From contig JAJIRX010000709.1 of assembly GCA_023853785.1 (NCBI GenBank), positions 1 to 39,587 of the forward strand: 39,587 nucleotides of DNA, in the 5' to 3' direction. Of this stretch, positions 1-12,400 are shown one piece after another. The notes under the pieces are model-generated. The model was not told where the DNA came from, searched no databases, and was given only the letters and a program-made list of their open reading frames with translations. The stretch comes from Psilocybe azurescens (lineage: Eukaryota > Basidiomycota > Agaricomycetes > Agaricales > Agrocybaceae). The position numbers were made by a program, and so were the translations under genes. The number at the start of each line of letters is the position of its first letter. Positions within the stretch are counted from its first letter, which is position 1.

Positions 1-3000
1 ATCCCATGCAGCGACAGTAGCGTCTCGAGATCATCATCAGCTGCGGATGCATGGGAGACGGCGGCGGCGATAGCGTCGACGGCGTTTCGGACCAAATCAC
101 GGCTGATAGCCACACGGAACGGCTCGCAGATAGTTATAAGCCTCCCACCGGTTTTCGGGGTGTCGACCTGGAGGATCTGGGTGTAGATATGAGTGCTTAT
201 CTCGGCGAGATCTTTCCTGATTCCGTGGTATTTGCTGCTTTTGCTCTTGTCGCTTTTTCGGGTCTGTTCATGTTGCCGTTGGATCCAGTCGAGGAGACGT
301 CGAGTGGCGGACCAAAGGAGCTCGACGTTGAGGACAGGGGCTTTTTGCAGGCACGCTTTGTCGTAATGCAGCTGTTTCAGGCCTTGCATCAACTTAGTGA
401 TAGGATGGTCGTTGGGAGAAAAGACCATTTGTTCGATGCTGATCGATTCTAGGCATTTCCTCAAAATGTTGTCGAGGTATGTAACAGGATCGCGTGACCT
501 GCCAAAAGTAACGACATCAGTAAAACGATTGGGCTCTGCGCAGGAGTGTTGTGCAGACATACCTTGGAATTTCTAGCCATTCTGGACGGAATATCATACA
601 TATTATATGGTAATAGTCCAGGATGAGTCCGGTGCTATGATCTCGGAAGAACTGCCCAGCGCGATCCCGATTAGACAGAAAGTCCGTAAAATGAGGGTTC
701 AGCAACAGCACTACATCGTCTCGATATTCAGCTCCTCCCAGGTTAAAATGCTGCGTCCAGAATGCGTTCTTCCATTTATTGAAAAACTTGCGATTTCGTT
801 GCATGTTGAGCGAAAGATGCTCGATGTCGATGGAGAAAAGGTCGTGAAGCCAATGATCCCTGATGGGCCCCATCCCCGCGAGTATGCCGGGAGTTTCTCC
901 AGAAGTTGCATCATGTCGTCGGACGAAGAGAGAGTGAATTTGTAGAAGGTGTCCAGCATGGTGCGGAATTTGAGATAAGTCTTCGCGATTGGAGAGTCTT
1001 CGCGATTGATGATCTTCCCCGGGCTTAACACGCATTCCTGGGCCCAATGCGAGTGCTCCGAATGAAAGTTGATCGGGTTGAGCAGTTGTTGCTTCCTTTA
1101 TCTTCAGACGTCAGTATCTGGTGAATCGAGAACGTCATTAGGAGGTGAAAGGCAGCGCAGGATGAATCGTAAATACCGTGGCAAATGCTGTAGCCATAGA
1201 GTGTAGGGCATCAAATGAATGATCCCAAATGGGATGCCCAATTGGCTTTGGCGGGGAAACGTGACAGTAAATTCGTGGAGGTCATTTAAAACTGCTTCGC
1301 GCACGTCCGCCTCGCATTCAGCAAGGTGGGTGCCCATATGATGCTTCAGATATCCCCACGTTTCCCTGTGCGGGTAGTCTCCCTCTGGTATCGTCCTTCT
1401 AAAACACGACAATGAGATCTTTTACCAGAACCCCAAAGAAAGAAAACCAAGAGCTTACTTCCAAGGGCTTGAAATCCATTCCGTCATGAGCCTGAACCCG
1501 GATTTGACAAGGGTAGCATGTGCAACACTCAAATCAACGTGAAACTCCTTGGAACGTTTTTTATCGAGAAGAAAATCCTGAAAAGAAGCGTGGTGGAAAC
1601 GTAAGCCCCGAGTTTTGTCATATTCCAGGCGACGTTCGAAAACACGTCTTTCCGTTTCGTCATCAGATGGATTGGGGAATTTAATGACGGAGTGTAGTCC
1701 ATGAAGAATGTATGTCACACCTCCGGCCTCTGAATCCAGACAAAGAATATCGTCGTATACTTCCGGCGGTTGTGGACAGTGCAGAGTGAGCAGAAGACCA
1801 AATATTTGGTTAAGAGCTTCTGGTTCTGGGCATGTTTTCAAGATTTGGGTGTAGAGTTCATCGATGTTCGAGTAGAGGTCTGGCGTGTTCGTTGAAGTGA
1901 GCACTTTTTAAGCTGCTTGACTGGATATAAGAGTTCCGCTCCAACGAATTCGAGAACAGTTGACGCATATAGGAATTGACCACATGCTTTTTTGACTAAA
2001 TAGTCGATATCAGAAGGCTGAGGCCATCGGGTCCTCATTCTGGACATGCTCGGCTTCTTCGCAATCGCATCCAGGCGTTCCTGCAGGAACAGTCGAATAT
2101 CGTGTTCCGGATTGTAGAAGGAATCTAAGGCGATCTGGCGTGTCCTACGCAAGATCATGGGCTGTTCGAATGTTTCTCGGATATGAGCCTCAGAGCGACT
2201 TGTTATGATGAACCTTATCCGACGATCGTAAGTGAGCAACGTATTCGCTATTGTGTTGATAATTCGTGTTTGGGTTTCGTGGCTTTTGCATTCGTCAATG
2301 CCATCGATGATGACGAAGGGGGTCATAAGGGGAGGTGTGGCTAGCTTTTGGAGGGTTTCAAATATGAGAGTGCGAAGTTGCAACCCAGTATCCTTGGTGT
2401 AGAGGATGGGATCGATAGCCATGGCTCTATTGACATGCTCTCTAAGTTCAAGATCGCATAGAGAGAGTTGATAGGCCAGTGTAGTGAATAGACAGTTGTC
2501 ATCTTCTCGTCCTGGTTTCCCTCTTGAGAAGAAGAATGTCCCCCGAAATGGCGACCCTCGGGTGGACAGTTCAGGCATAACTCTGCGATTTCCTGCATGA
2601 TTGTCGATTTCCCAGTTCCGGTAGGCCCATGGATCCATAGTATATCCTCTTGTGAGTTGTTGTCTTTTATCCATGTCAAGATGGCAGCAAGAATCCTCTC
2701 GCGAGTTCCTGGGTGACATCTTATGGTCGAACGCTCCGACGATGTATGAACAGCGTCAGGAACTATCACTTTGACCAAAGTTTTGATTCCTGGAGAAAGA
2801 ATGAGTTGAAACACGTTCTTCAGAGCAAAGGCGCGACTCACCTTCCTCATTGTCGTAACTGTGGTTATGATAGTCCCCAGCTATCTCATAGCGGATGTAA
2901 TCCTTTTCGACGTTGAAGAAATGGCTGTTCTGGACTGTGACACCCTGAGCATTCTTGAAGAATCGGCCACCATTTCCCGACATAGACAGCGACAAAGTTA

Positions 3001-3019
3001 AAGAGTGAAAACCTTTCAC
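1..3019 (-). CDS. NACHT/NLR-like STAND NTPase (partial, runs off left edge)
   Basis: Predicted signal-transducing NTPase of the fungal NLR type. The first exon (3019 to about 2877) carries the Phe/Gly-rich motif common at the N-terminus of Agaricomycete NLRs (GRFFKNAQGVTVQ ... GDYHN). After a short intron comes a P-loop, HGPTGTGKST, near 2620, then the FFFSRG segment, a Walker-B-like FVIIDGIDEC near 2300, and a sensor-like IRFIITSR near 2215. Downstream exons (1904-1455, 1412-1104, about 1047-540, about 480-1) contain the FHHASFQDFLLD segment typical after NACHT domains, and the last remains open to the left edge. Met at 2983 is an alternative start. Frame is lost by one base at 2540-2544, 1905-1909 and about 887-891. 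These could be consensus errors, or the gene may be decaying. The ligand and effector are unknown. Confidence 0.75.
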
Positions 3020-3300
3020 CTCAAGAGGCTGTCAGCTGAGTGTTATATGTAAACATAGTCGTGAAGCGAGGGGCGATGCAAGTGCTGTGTCTGTCAGGCA
3101 CTGTGAACTTAGAAGTTGATGGCCGTATTTGTCGTGACTGCTCACCGTCATCACCACCACAAGGTTGACCCCAGTTGACCCCCACACTGCCAATTCCAAC
3201 TGTAATCTCGTCACAGCCATCGTCGGGCGCGTCTACGAGATACATATATCTCGTCTTCCCGGAAGCGACGGGGTTTCGTTGACAACATTGAGTTAGATAC

Positions 3301-6176
3301 ATGATGCGGCCGCCTGTATTTCCGCGTTCCAGCGTTCTTGTTCTCGGCCCCAATTCTATCCAGTCATTGGTGCCTTCGACTATCATATCTCAGCTGGAAT
3401 CGTTGCTGGAAAGTCATAGGTTAGATGACTCGTACGCGCTGGCAGACCAGAGACGGAAGAAACTGGAGGAAAGTCTCGAACCTGATGAGGATGAAGTATG
3501 TCTGGCGTTACTTTATCGTTGTTCGTCGTCTTGTAATTCTGACGTGTATTCAGGCAGAAGAGCTTCGCTATGTATACCAGAGGATTGGCTTCCAGTGTTT
3601 TACAGAGACTTTGTTCGAAGATGCTGGAAAACACTTGTTCAACGGAGAAATAGATCCACGGCTACTCATCAGCTACTATCCCGACCTCAGGGGCTCGCTA
3701 TTCTCAGACGACGACGCTATGGACGTGTTCGCTGGTGTGGCAGAACACATGCCAATGGAAGGATCCGTTGACCAGATCAGTAAGCTACCTTTTCCATTTT
3801 CTCCTCACCACCACGATGTCTCTCGCTCCTACATTCGAAATGCTCCTTTCATTCAATGACTGCCCTCTAGTGGTAATAACAGGGCCCCATTAACATAAAT
3901 CCCTCTTTCCCTTCGCACACTACGTTCCTGTGTTGGAACTAATATTCAGTTGTGTCGAATTTAGTCAGGAATTATTCGCCGCATCTAGCGCCAAATACCC
4001 TATCTGCGCCTCCAACTGCGGAATTGAGAAAGATACTTGGCATGGCGGCCAGAGATATGTTGTTGCTTTTTCTCAAGAAAAGTCGAACAAGACGTAGTCT
4101 ATCCAAGGAGAAGGGTGTCGGGAGCACGGGCGACCCAATTGATATCGTATGCTCACTGTTCTCATCCACATTTGTGACAGATTGCTCTAAGACGAAACAA
4201 TACAGGCGATTGATACAGTACTCGTCAAACTCTACGCAGAGTTTGAGAAAACTCAAGAGCTATATGCTTTGTTGGAAGCACCAAATGACGTGTCTATGGC
4301 GGAAGTCGAGCCAGTATTGCAAGACATGGGGCAATACAACGCCTTGTGTGTACTTTACAAGCAACGTGGGGATGACATAAAAGTTATTGACGTCCTGGCA
4401 AAGTTTGTAAAGTTTTTCATATCCTTGCTATTATCTCTTACAAAATATGTTGCAGACTTGTCGATGGTAAATGGACAGACGAAGACATCAAGGACCCCCT
4501 TGGACAAATGGTCAACCTGCTTACGGATAAGCGAGACAGAGCATTAACACAACAATGGGGGCTTTGGATAACCAAGCGCAACCCGGAAATGGGCTTAAAG
4601 GTAAGAGAAAGAAGTTTCCATCGATGGCAAAGTTTGTGATATCATTTGCATGCTAGCTTTTGATGCCTCGTGATGCTGGAAAAAGCGGGAAAGACCAGAA
4701 GAAGATATCGCAATGCTGGAACAAATTCAAGAAGCCAATCCAGTAGCTGGTGTTCAGTATCTTGAATACCTAGTTCTGCAACGGCGGAGTACGGTCAGTT
4801 CAATCCATTCCAATCCAGGAACTTTCATTCTTATTCGAGTATATTCGCGTCTAGTCTCGAGAGCTGCATCTAAAACTAGCATTAGCATGCGTGGATCAAG
4901 TGCTTTCCTTCCTCGAAGACGATTCTGTATCTAAACTTTGGAGAGCCAAAGGTGTGAACTTCGATAGTTGTATATGTCCCTCGCTTACCGATCTCCTTTC
5001 CTCTCTAAAGCATCATCATATGCATCCTCGCACAACGAGTCATCGTTCCTCTCATACTTCGCGTCCACAACGCCAGATTCTGGACATAAACGAGCGAGGC
5101 TAAAAATGATACTTCTTCTAGCAGGATCTTCTCTTTACGATCCCGAACTGATACGACAACGCTTGTCAGAACGGGAGAAAATTCTCAAGCTCGAGTTAGC
5201 TCTAATCGATGGGAAGGTAAAACATGTACTTCTTTCTTGACGGGCCAAGTGACATATCTTTGACCAGCTTGGACGACATCGGTCAGCGCTTCAGATTCTC
5301 GTGCATGATCTCAGCGATTCCGCCTCTGCTGAAACGTATTGCACACTCGGTGGCGATATTGTTCCGCCCAAGGTGGCACAATCTATAGCTGATGATTGTG
5401 GTTTGCAAGACTGGGTCACGGTCCTATTTGGGCTATCATCAAGGAAAGCAGTTAACGGAAAGGGTGTGGGTTCAGTACCAATAACTCGTCTGAAAACCGT
5501 GAACGACGAATTGAAAAAGAGCTGTTGAAAATCCTTTTGGAGGTATACATGGATGTTGGGTAGGTTTCACCGTCCGCTTTTCGACATATTAAATTCCTAA
5601 TTCAGTATGCTTAGACAATCAGATCGTGCGGCACAGTTGCTCAACGCACAAGCGATGAATCTTGATGTGCTGGATGTACGTGGAATTCCTATGAATTGCG
5701 TCGCATTGACTTACCCCGGAAATTCTTTCTGGCTGCAGGTCATTTCGATGGTACCTTCAAACTGGCCAGTCAGTATGATGAGCTCATTCCTGTCTCGTTC
5801 TTTCCGGCGGACATTGCACATCCAACAAGAAGGCAAGATCGTCAAGAATATCAGCGCTGGCCAGAACCTAGAGGTATGTAACTCCACATACGACTCCCGC
5901 ATCCCCATTCCTCTTCATTGCTGCCATTTTTAATACAATTATTAATATCTTTCATTAGGTGAAAGATCGTACCTGGGATATACTCCGAGAGGAAGGAGCA
6001 TTGATAGAAGAGGAGGCAGAAGATGACGATGGCAGCGAAGAGGATGGGGTTCCTCAGTCGTTTGACGAGAAAAAGTACTCGCAAAGCAAGTCGCGATGCA
6101 TCTCGTACCTGGGCTTGACCAAAGTGTCAAGACCACGGTCCATAACCCCACAAGTCTCGCGGATGATCTAAGATAG
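3301..6176 (+). CDS. Vps39/TRAP1-family vacuolar sorting protein, N-terminally truncated
   Basis: Resembles the region after the CNH domain of Vps39/Vam6 and TGFBRAP1 proteins, which act in HOPS/CORVET tethering at the vacuole. Recognisable blocks are SVLVLGPNSIQSLVPST at the start, YVYQRIGFQCFTETLFEDAG near 3570, NLVRNYSPHLAPN near 3960, a helical-repeat middle (ALCVLYKQRGDD near 4340, LEQIQEANP near 4715), CTLGGDIVPPK near 5340 and SMMSSFLSRSFRRTLH near 5775, with an acidic tail. About ten GT-AG introns separate the exons. The expected N-terminal CNH domain is absent: immediately upstream lies the head-to-head NLR. Frame breaks by one base at A5 runs at 4680-4684, 5514-5518 and 6070-6074. 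The chosen stop assumes the last run is one base short; the raw frame stops at 6171. It may be a truncated relic or have a start I cannot see. Confidence 0.7.
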
Positions 6177-6410
6177 TGCATGCATGCATGCGGTATTATG
6201 ATGATGTGATGGGCTATGTATACTCAACCTACACTATTTTCTAATCTATGTATACTGTTCGCTTCACACTGGCTTTTGCATCGTGACTGTGTTTGTCACC
6301 TCCTATTATTAGTGCGCATAGAAAAGGGTCTTGCCAAGGGCTTGCTGTACTTTTTCTGTTTGGCCGTCGGAACTTGGAAATTAACACATTTGTTATGATC
6401 TGGTACGGTG

Positions 6411-8870
6411 TTAACATTTCTTCCTAATACGACCACCACCTCTTGTCTGATTTTGTTCGCCAGCTTGAGGCGCCTTTTCTGCGGTCCTAAGCTCTTCATC
6501 CATCGTGGTATTTGCTGCTTCCTTATACATTTGTCGGCGGCGGAATAACGATGTTGTTCTTAATTCCTTCAAGCACATCTCTGGACATCAGTTGAGGCAT
6601 GTCAACGTAGTAGGTTGCATCATGCTCCTGCCAACACCACGTTGCAAGGGACATAATAACTCTCCCCGAGTGCTTCTGAAGGACGCTTCAACCTCAATAA
6701 TGTCATTCCCACCTCTGGGGTAGCGACATTGTCTGAAAATGTCAAATCTACGACCAGACGATGCCTTCGTGGTCGGCGGCACTAGTCGACTGTGGTACTC
6801 TCATGGGTATTTCCATGAACGAGTATTCCTTGAACTTCCTCTGCAAATCTCCATAAATCCAACTTGATTGGGCTTAATCCTGTCGGGTCCCTAGGCTTGC
6901 TTTGACATTAGTCACTCCGGAAAGAAATTGTGAGGATCATCAGAACGGCATATGACTGCGGAGTGATTAGGGAGATACCTCTGGTCTTGGCTTCACCAAA
7001 TGTACGGAAAGCAGCTTATCCAGACCACCATCAGTGTATTTTTTCTCTCTCTTCCTGTGCTAGTTTCAACTTGCTTTTCTCTGGGGATATTGGATGCGCG
7101 TGTCTGTGAACGTGTCCGACTCTGTCGCTGGTGCTTTTCTGTTTGAATTACTGTGGAGCGCCGTGCGGTAGTTATCGGCTTTATGTTTGTCACCTTCCCT
7201 GACCGACCCTCTCGGAACAAAAACGGTCGTTTTAGGAGTTTAGGGAGTGGAAAGTCTTTAGACCATGCAAGAGCATGAGTCACTGATTTTGTTTGTTCAT
7301 ATCATAGATGTCTGGTGTACCGCCTGCGAGAACCATCTGGCGAAACGCACGCCGTCGTATCAAAGATTGATATATTCATCCACTATGTTCTCCACCTTGG
7401 AACCCTAAATAACGAGAAGTTCTTGCGATACTATTGTTTCCCGCCAGAAATCCTTTTTTGTCTATTGATCTTGATCTCGGAGGCAATATCTTATGGACAT
7501 ATTTGACACGTACATTCACTTCTTCATCCCAAGTCGACACTACTTGTTGGGTTATACATTAAGCTCGCAGCTGTCAATGTCAATTGCCTCTGCTTCTCAG
7601 CGAACCTGACCGTGATTTGCAAACACGGTCACACTTAGCAAACTGTCGACGTGCATCTTCAATGTATCTCTCACGATAGGACCTTGGAACAAAGCCCAAA
7701 TAGATCGCGGGAAGGTACCCAAAACTTCGCGGGAAAAAACCTCTACTGGGATGTTGTTATCTGAGAAAAAGTGATAATAATTGTCAAATTTGAATGGCTA
7801 CATTTTCTGTCGTGTCGTTTGAGATTTTCTTCCCACAAATGATCCCATGGCAATTCTAGGTGCTCTACACCTACTGTCCCTCGTAACTTTGGTCATGGGC
7901 ATAGGGACCACGACAATGGGAACTCTAATGGAATTAGATTTTTTTGCGCATTCCTCGTGACTCTGTTTAACTGGATTTTCAAACCGCCCCAGCGGCGGGA
8001 AACTCAGCCACAATAACTTCGATGTCCATAACTTCAGCTAGATCCTGTCTGAATGCATGCTGAAATCCTCTCGTGTTGCGAGGTACGTTATTGGCGTTGA
8101 AGTTTGGCAATAGCAGCAACTGTAATGTTTTGACGAAACAGTTGTCTGGCACTTGTTCGAGCGATAATGCATGATAGGTGGAAAGAATGAGCAATGGACG
8201 ACGAAAAATCTAGAGTCGTTTATCAGCAAGAAAGTCGACGAATCTATACGCTGAGTACCTACTTGAATCCACCTATTTAAGACGTTGTTCACGTTCGGTG
8301 TTATGTCGAGCTCACGAAGAACGGGCTCTTGTCTAATCCATTGACGAGTTTCCGCATTGTGTCAGCAAGCAGATTTATGATGCAGCTAATCTGCTCTTTG
8401 ACAGCCTGTTGACTATATGAATCTTGAGGATACATATAGCATAGACTGAGCCAGGAAACACTCAGGCAATAATGTGCTCTGTGACAACAAGATTGAAGAC
8501 GCACTTCTGTCTCTGGTCCGAGACTGTGTTGACATTTTTTAAGCCCTTAGCTCGAGCAAACTCTGATAGCGAAACATGGAGCATAGTACACTGGTAGAAT
8601 TGTTTTCTTGACAAGGAAAACGGATCGCCCACTTCCGTCAGTGTTTTCGGCATCGTATGGAAAGACAGACGTTGGTACGCTAGGTTCAAGAACTGTTTTT
8701 GGTCTCGGTTTCTAAATTGTATGCAGATTTGGCATGACTCAATGCTATTAATCTGTTGCGCGCCAATACGAAACCTTGGCGAGGTCCCTGTCGATCGATT
8801 GTGGGAAATCGCAACTGTTCTTGAAATGGTAATTATTTCCCATATGAGCGCTTGAACTTATTGAATCTTC
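6411..8870 (-). CDS. Unrecognised multi-exon gene (approximate span)
   Basis: No family was recognised. On the minus strand a long open stretch from about 8860 to 8462 reads as a mixed-composition protein (ALIWEIITISRTVAISHN ..., then SFHTMPKTLTEVGDPFSLSR). Next come a segment near 8400-8270 (ITPNVNNVLNRWIQ), an intron of about 55 bp, and an exon at 8215-7980 (RRPLLILSTYHALSLEQVPD). Farther on is a basic stretch at 8013-7798. A final two-exon piece (about 6782-6411) ends in a Lys/Arg/Gly-rich tail closing with RIRKKC and a stop at 6411. Between 7300 and 6800 only low-complexity basic reading frames are seen. The pieces may belong to one gene or to two, possibly decayed. No catalytic motif, signal peptide or membrane segment was identified. 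Confidence 0.3.
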
Positions 8871-9354
8871 AGGTGCAGAGGTCTTTCATGGGGGCGAGAA
8901 AGAAGTCGGTTGGGGAATCCATATTTTTCGTTCTTCCTTTTATTCGCGTCTCATTCTTTATTTCATCTGTTTATCACTGTCTAACTCGCCGCTGAGGGCT
9001 AGACAGTTTCATCGTTATCTACATAGACGCGAGGGTCTCGTGATAGTTTGATTTCTTCCTTCCTTTCTCACCAGAGGCTCTCTGCCTTTGCTTTCATTGG
9101 ACTGTAGTAAACACTTTGTTTTTAAACTCGATGATTCTTTTAAGATTATTTAGCGCCCAATGGTGTTGCCAAATTATACAGCACGTGATGGGTAAAATTT
9201 GATATCATTGCACATTGCACCTTCGCTCTAGACTTTTGACTCTGAGAGCTGGGCTTGTTGAGTTTCAACGTGCCTTTTACAGGCACATGCAGTGATTGAG
9301 TTATGAGCATTGTGCCCAGCGTCTAAAGGTCTCTATTTCCTCTCAGCCGCGCTG
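8871..9354. other. Intergenic stretch before the tandem duplication
   Basis: About 480 bp of AT-rich, T-tract-containing sequence with no supportable reading frame. It ends at the sharp left boundary of the 4.39-kb duplicated unit, after the bases GCTG at 9351-9354. Confidence 0.5.
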
Positions 9355-9475
9355 TATAAGTGGTAAGCACCGTCCACAAATAATTTACGCCCAGCCTTGG
9401 TCCCACGTTATGCGTCATGACGGTCTGACGAGATTTATAGCTTATTGTATCTCATTATAGGCTGAGGTTACTACA

Positions 9476-12400
9476 TCAAATCATCCGGTCCTTTGAATGA
9501 TTCTCGTGAGCATCAGCCGGTCCTCTCACTCGTAAGGCATTCCTAACATTCAAGGAACACTAAGACACTAGGTACATTTGAGAAAAACATCACTTACATA
9601 GCGACTTTCAACATTTCTCGGTATGTCGGGGTGGGATTGGTTTTCAAAAGCTCTGCGACTGACTTAAATGGGAATGGATAGTGGCATATGAGTGAACGAC
9701 TGCATCTATCCGAGAAATATAAATACCTGAATCATTGTACTACCCTTTGCTACCCCAATTTCTGAATTGTTCTCTAAGACTTGATCAGTATCCGGAGTAT
9801 TGGCATATGTAGGATGTCGTCGAGCATGATGCGAGTTATTGACCGCTAAGCAGTGCAAACACTGAATAATGGTCCGTAAGGTTTGTGCACCGGATGACCT
9901 GTTTCTGGAAGTTTTACATATGCAGTGGGAGCCATTCGAGGGAAGCGTAATCGCTATGGATTGACCGTCTACTGAGCAGAATAACATGTCAAAAAGATAG
10001 AATTGCATCATGAGATCGACATGATACTCACTCGACTCAATATCGCCCAGACAATCCACACCCTCTGGTTTCAAATCAATACATGCTCGTCGTGCATGGG
10101 ATAAAGTCGCTGCGTGGGCCTTACATCCCGAGCCGTGCGACGAGGCTGTACCCACTGGAGCCGAATGACCGTATTGACGATCAAGTAGGGGATCCAACAA
10201 GAAATCTCTCAGAAACGCTTTAGATTTGTGGCATATTTCTTCTAGAGGTGAACCCTCTTCGTTTCGTGCCTCAGATGTTGAATCCTGATAACTACTTTTT
10301 CTGGGGTTCACGAGGGCGCTGTGAGTACTGGAAGATGAAGGATCTTCGCTATCCAACAGAGAAGGCTGACTATCGTACTTGTCCTGTATTGCAAGCGTGT
10401 TGTGATGCAAACAGATCTGGGTTTCATCGTTGGAAAGACCCAATTCTTGTGTTTTGTATCGTAAGCGACAATACATCAAAAATATTTGTAAGTATTCCAC
10501 TCACTGCGTTCCCAATAGTCCTTGCAAGGACCGTGAAAAGTCTATGGCAGGGAAGTTAGACGTAAGATAAGATCTCCCACTCCCGCGAGGCTTTAAACTG
10601 ATTAATCACCTTCTGAATAAGTCGATGGAAGAGCAACGTCATTGAATTTTCTCGGTCTGCATTGCTCAGAGGAGCATGTTGTCTCTCTCTTCGTGGGATG
10701 TCTGGATCGAAGGAGATTTTCACGGTGCCCTGATTGCTTAGGAGCAAGACAAAATTCTGGCAGTGAATTCAATCTCGTATAGTAGTTCCGGGGCCCCATC
10801 AATGATCTACTCACATCGGAGTCTAAGACGGGATAGTCGACATTGCGAAGGTAGTCCAAACCTGACTATTTTCAACCCTTTAGTCCCAGATAAAAATGGC
10901 AGGACACATTTCAAGATATACCGAAAGTGCAATTACCTGGAGATGAATCAGAAACGGGCTAATGAGTAGTTCAAATATTTCTTACCGTCTGGAGGCCCAG
11001 CACAAAAGACTGCTCGAGACTAGTGAAGAGAAGTACAGAAGCTATTGACTCGACAGTTCCTTGGTATTCTGTATTCATCCAAGAAATATTATAAAACATT
11101 GTCAAGGAGCGAAATAATGTCTAGCTTACCTCCACAGAACGCAATAAATGCCGGTCCCGTATTCCCAGGTGTTGCAGCAAATAGCTGACAAAACGACGAG
11201 TGCCTGGAGTTAGAAAAGGGATGTGTCAGATCTCAACAAAGAACAACGCGGCAACGCTTCTCCGCACATGACTTTTCTACTAAATGCCGCAGTTTCAGTG
11301 GAAAGCTGGAGAAATAGCTATGATATTAATATTTGGCAAGGTCATTGAGCTGGAGAACGTGTACCTCCTTTGCATAACGTCCTTCATATACCTTGACTAC
11401 TATCACTTTACCGGTGACAGATTGGGCTGAATGAAGCCGATAACCTCGCCCTTTGTATATTTCGTGATGGAGGTCAAGGTCTTCGGGAGGAAGCTATAAA
11501 CGATGTCAGATACCAGTCATTCCACTGGCAACCAATTTGAAGCTGCAATTGAGACGCATACTCACTGCGCGTAATCCTGGAATCAAGCCATGTTGTGTGC
11601 TTTGGGACTTTTGTTCTAAAGATCCATTCAGTTTTATTATTCGATCCATCGTCCATACACCCCATACGCATATAACTTACCTTCATGAGGTATTTGGTTG
11701 ATGGTCAGTGAGCCTCCTGCGCTATAAAACTGCCCTCCAGCTACAGTAAATTGGTGAGCGTGAGAGAAATGGGATGCTCTGTATAAGATCAGCCACTGCC
11801 GAATGAAGCGCATTGAAATCCGCGAGCTTGGAATTGCGAACCTGGTATAGTGGTGACCCTCGCATGCATGATGCTCAGGGTCAGGTATAGTGGACGTATT
11901 GTCCATGAATCGAGACTGCCGACGCTATCGTCGCATGTAAGTCTGGAGGAATTCATTACATCGAAGGCAGGATAAAATTATACCTTGCGGTTGATCTGAT
12001 CGTGCTCGGTAGGTTTTAGCCAGCGCCTAGAGCTCCTTTTGTATGTGAAGGACTCCTTGATGCGATGCAAGAAAGGCAAAATGGATTCTTGATTTGGAAC
12101 AAGGTTAGATCATGCATTTTTAACATTTGGAAGCCACTGAGACCGACTCTCACTTTGAAGAATCTTTTGACTGTATAAAGCCAGTTCAATTAAATAATTT
12201 AAAGTGCAAGCCTCTCTAAGAACTTACCACTACGGGCTTCATTTTGGATTGTACTACGATTGTCATGATTTAGATCTTTGATGAAATTGTCAATAACGAT
12301 GTCCTGTAACACCGGTGAATCAAGAAACGAACCCAAAAGAGTTGCTGAATGGCAGGTATCAAATAGCGTCTGGGAGTAGAAGGCCTTTTGACACGGAAAG

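Noticed and set aside
51..452. Plus-strand 133-codon frame at the left edge
   Set aside because: The opposite strand is open through the whole interval and joins in phase to the NLR by an intron ending near 493, so this is a shadow.
9706..10500. 265-codon minus-strand frame (and its twin at 14101-14838) as a stand-alone gene
   Set aside because: Its upstream end joins the kinase-like exons in phase through plausible introns, and the p10-like tail continues beyond its stop across another intron. It is better read as the late exons of A and B.
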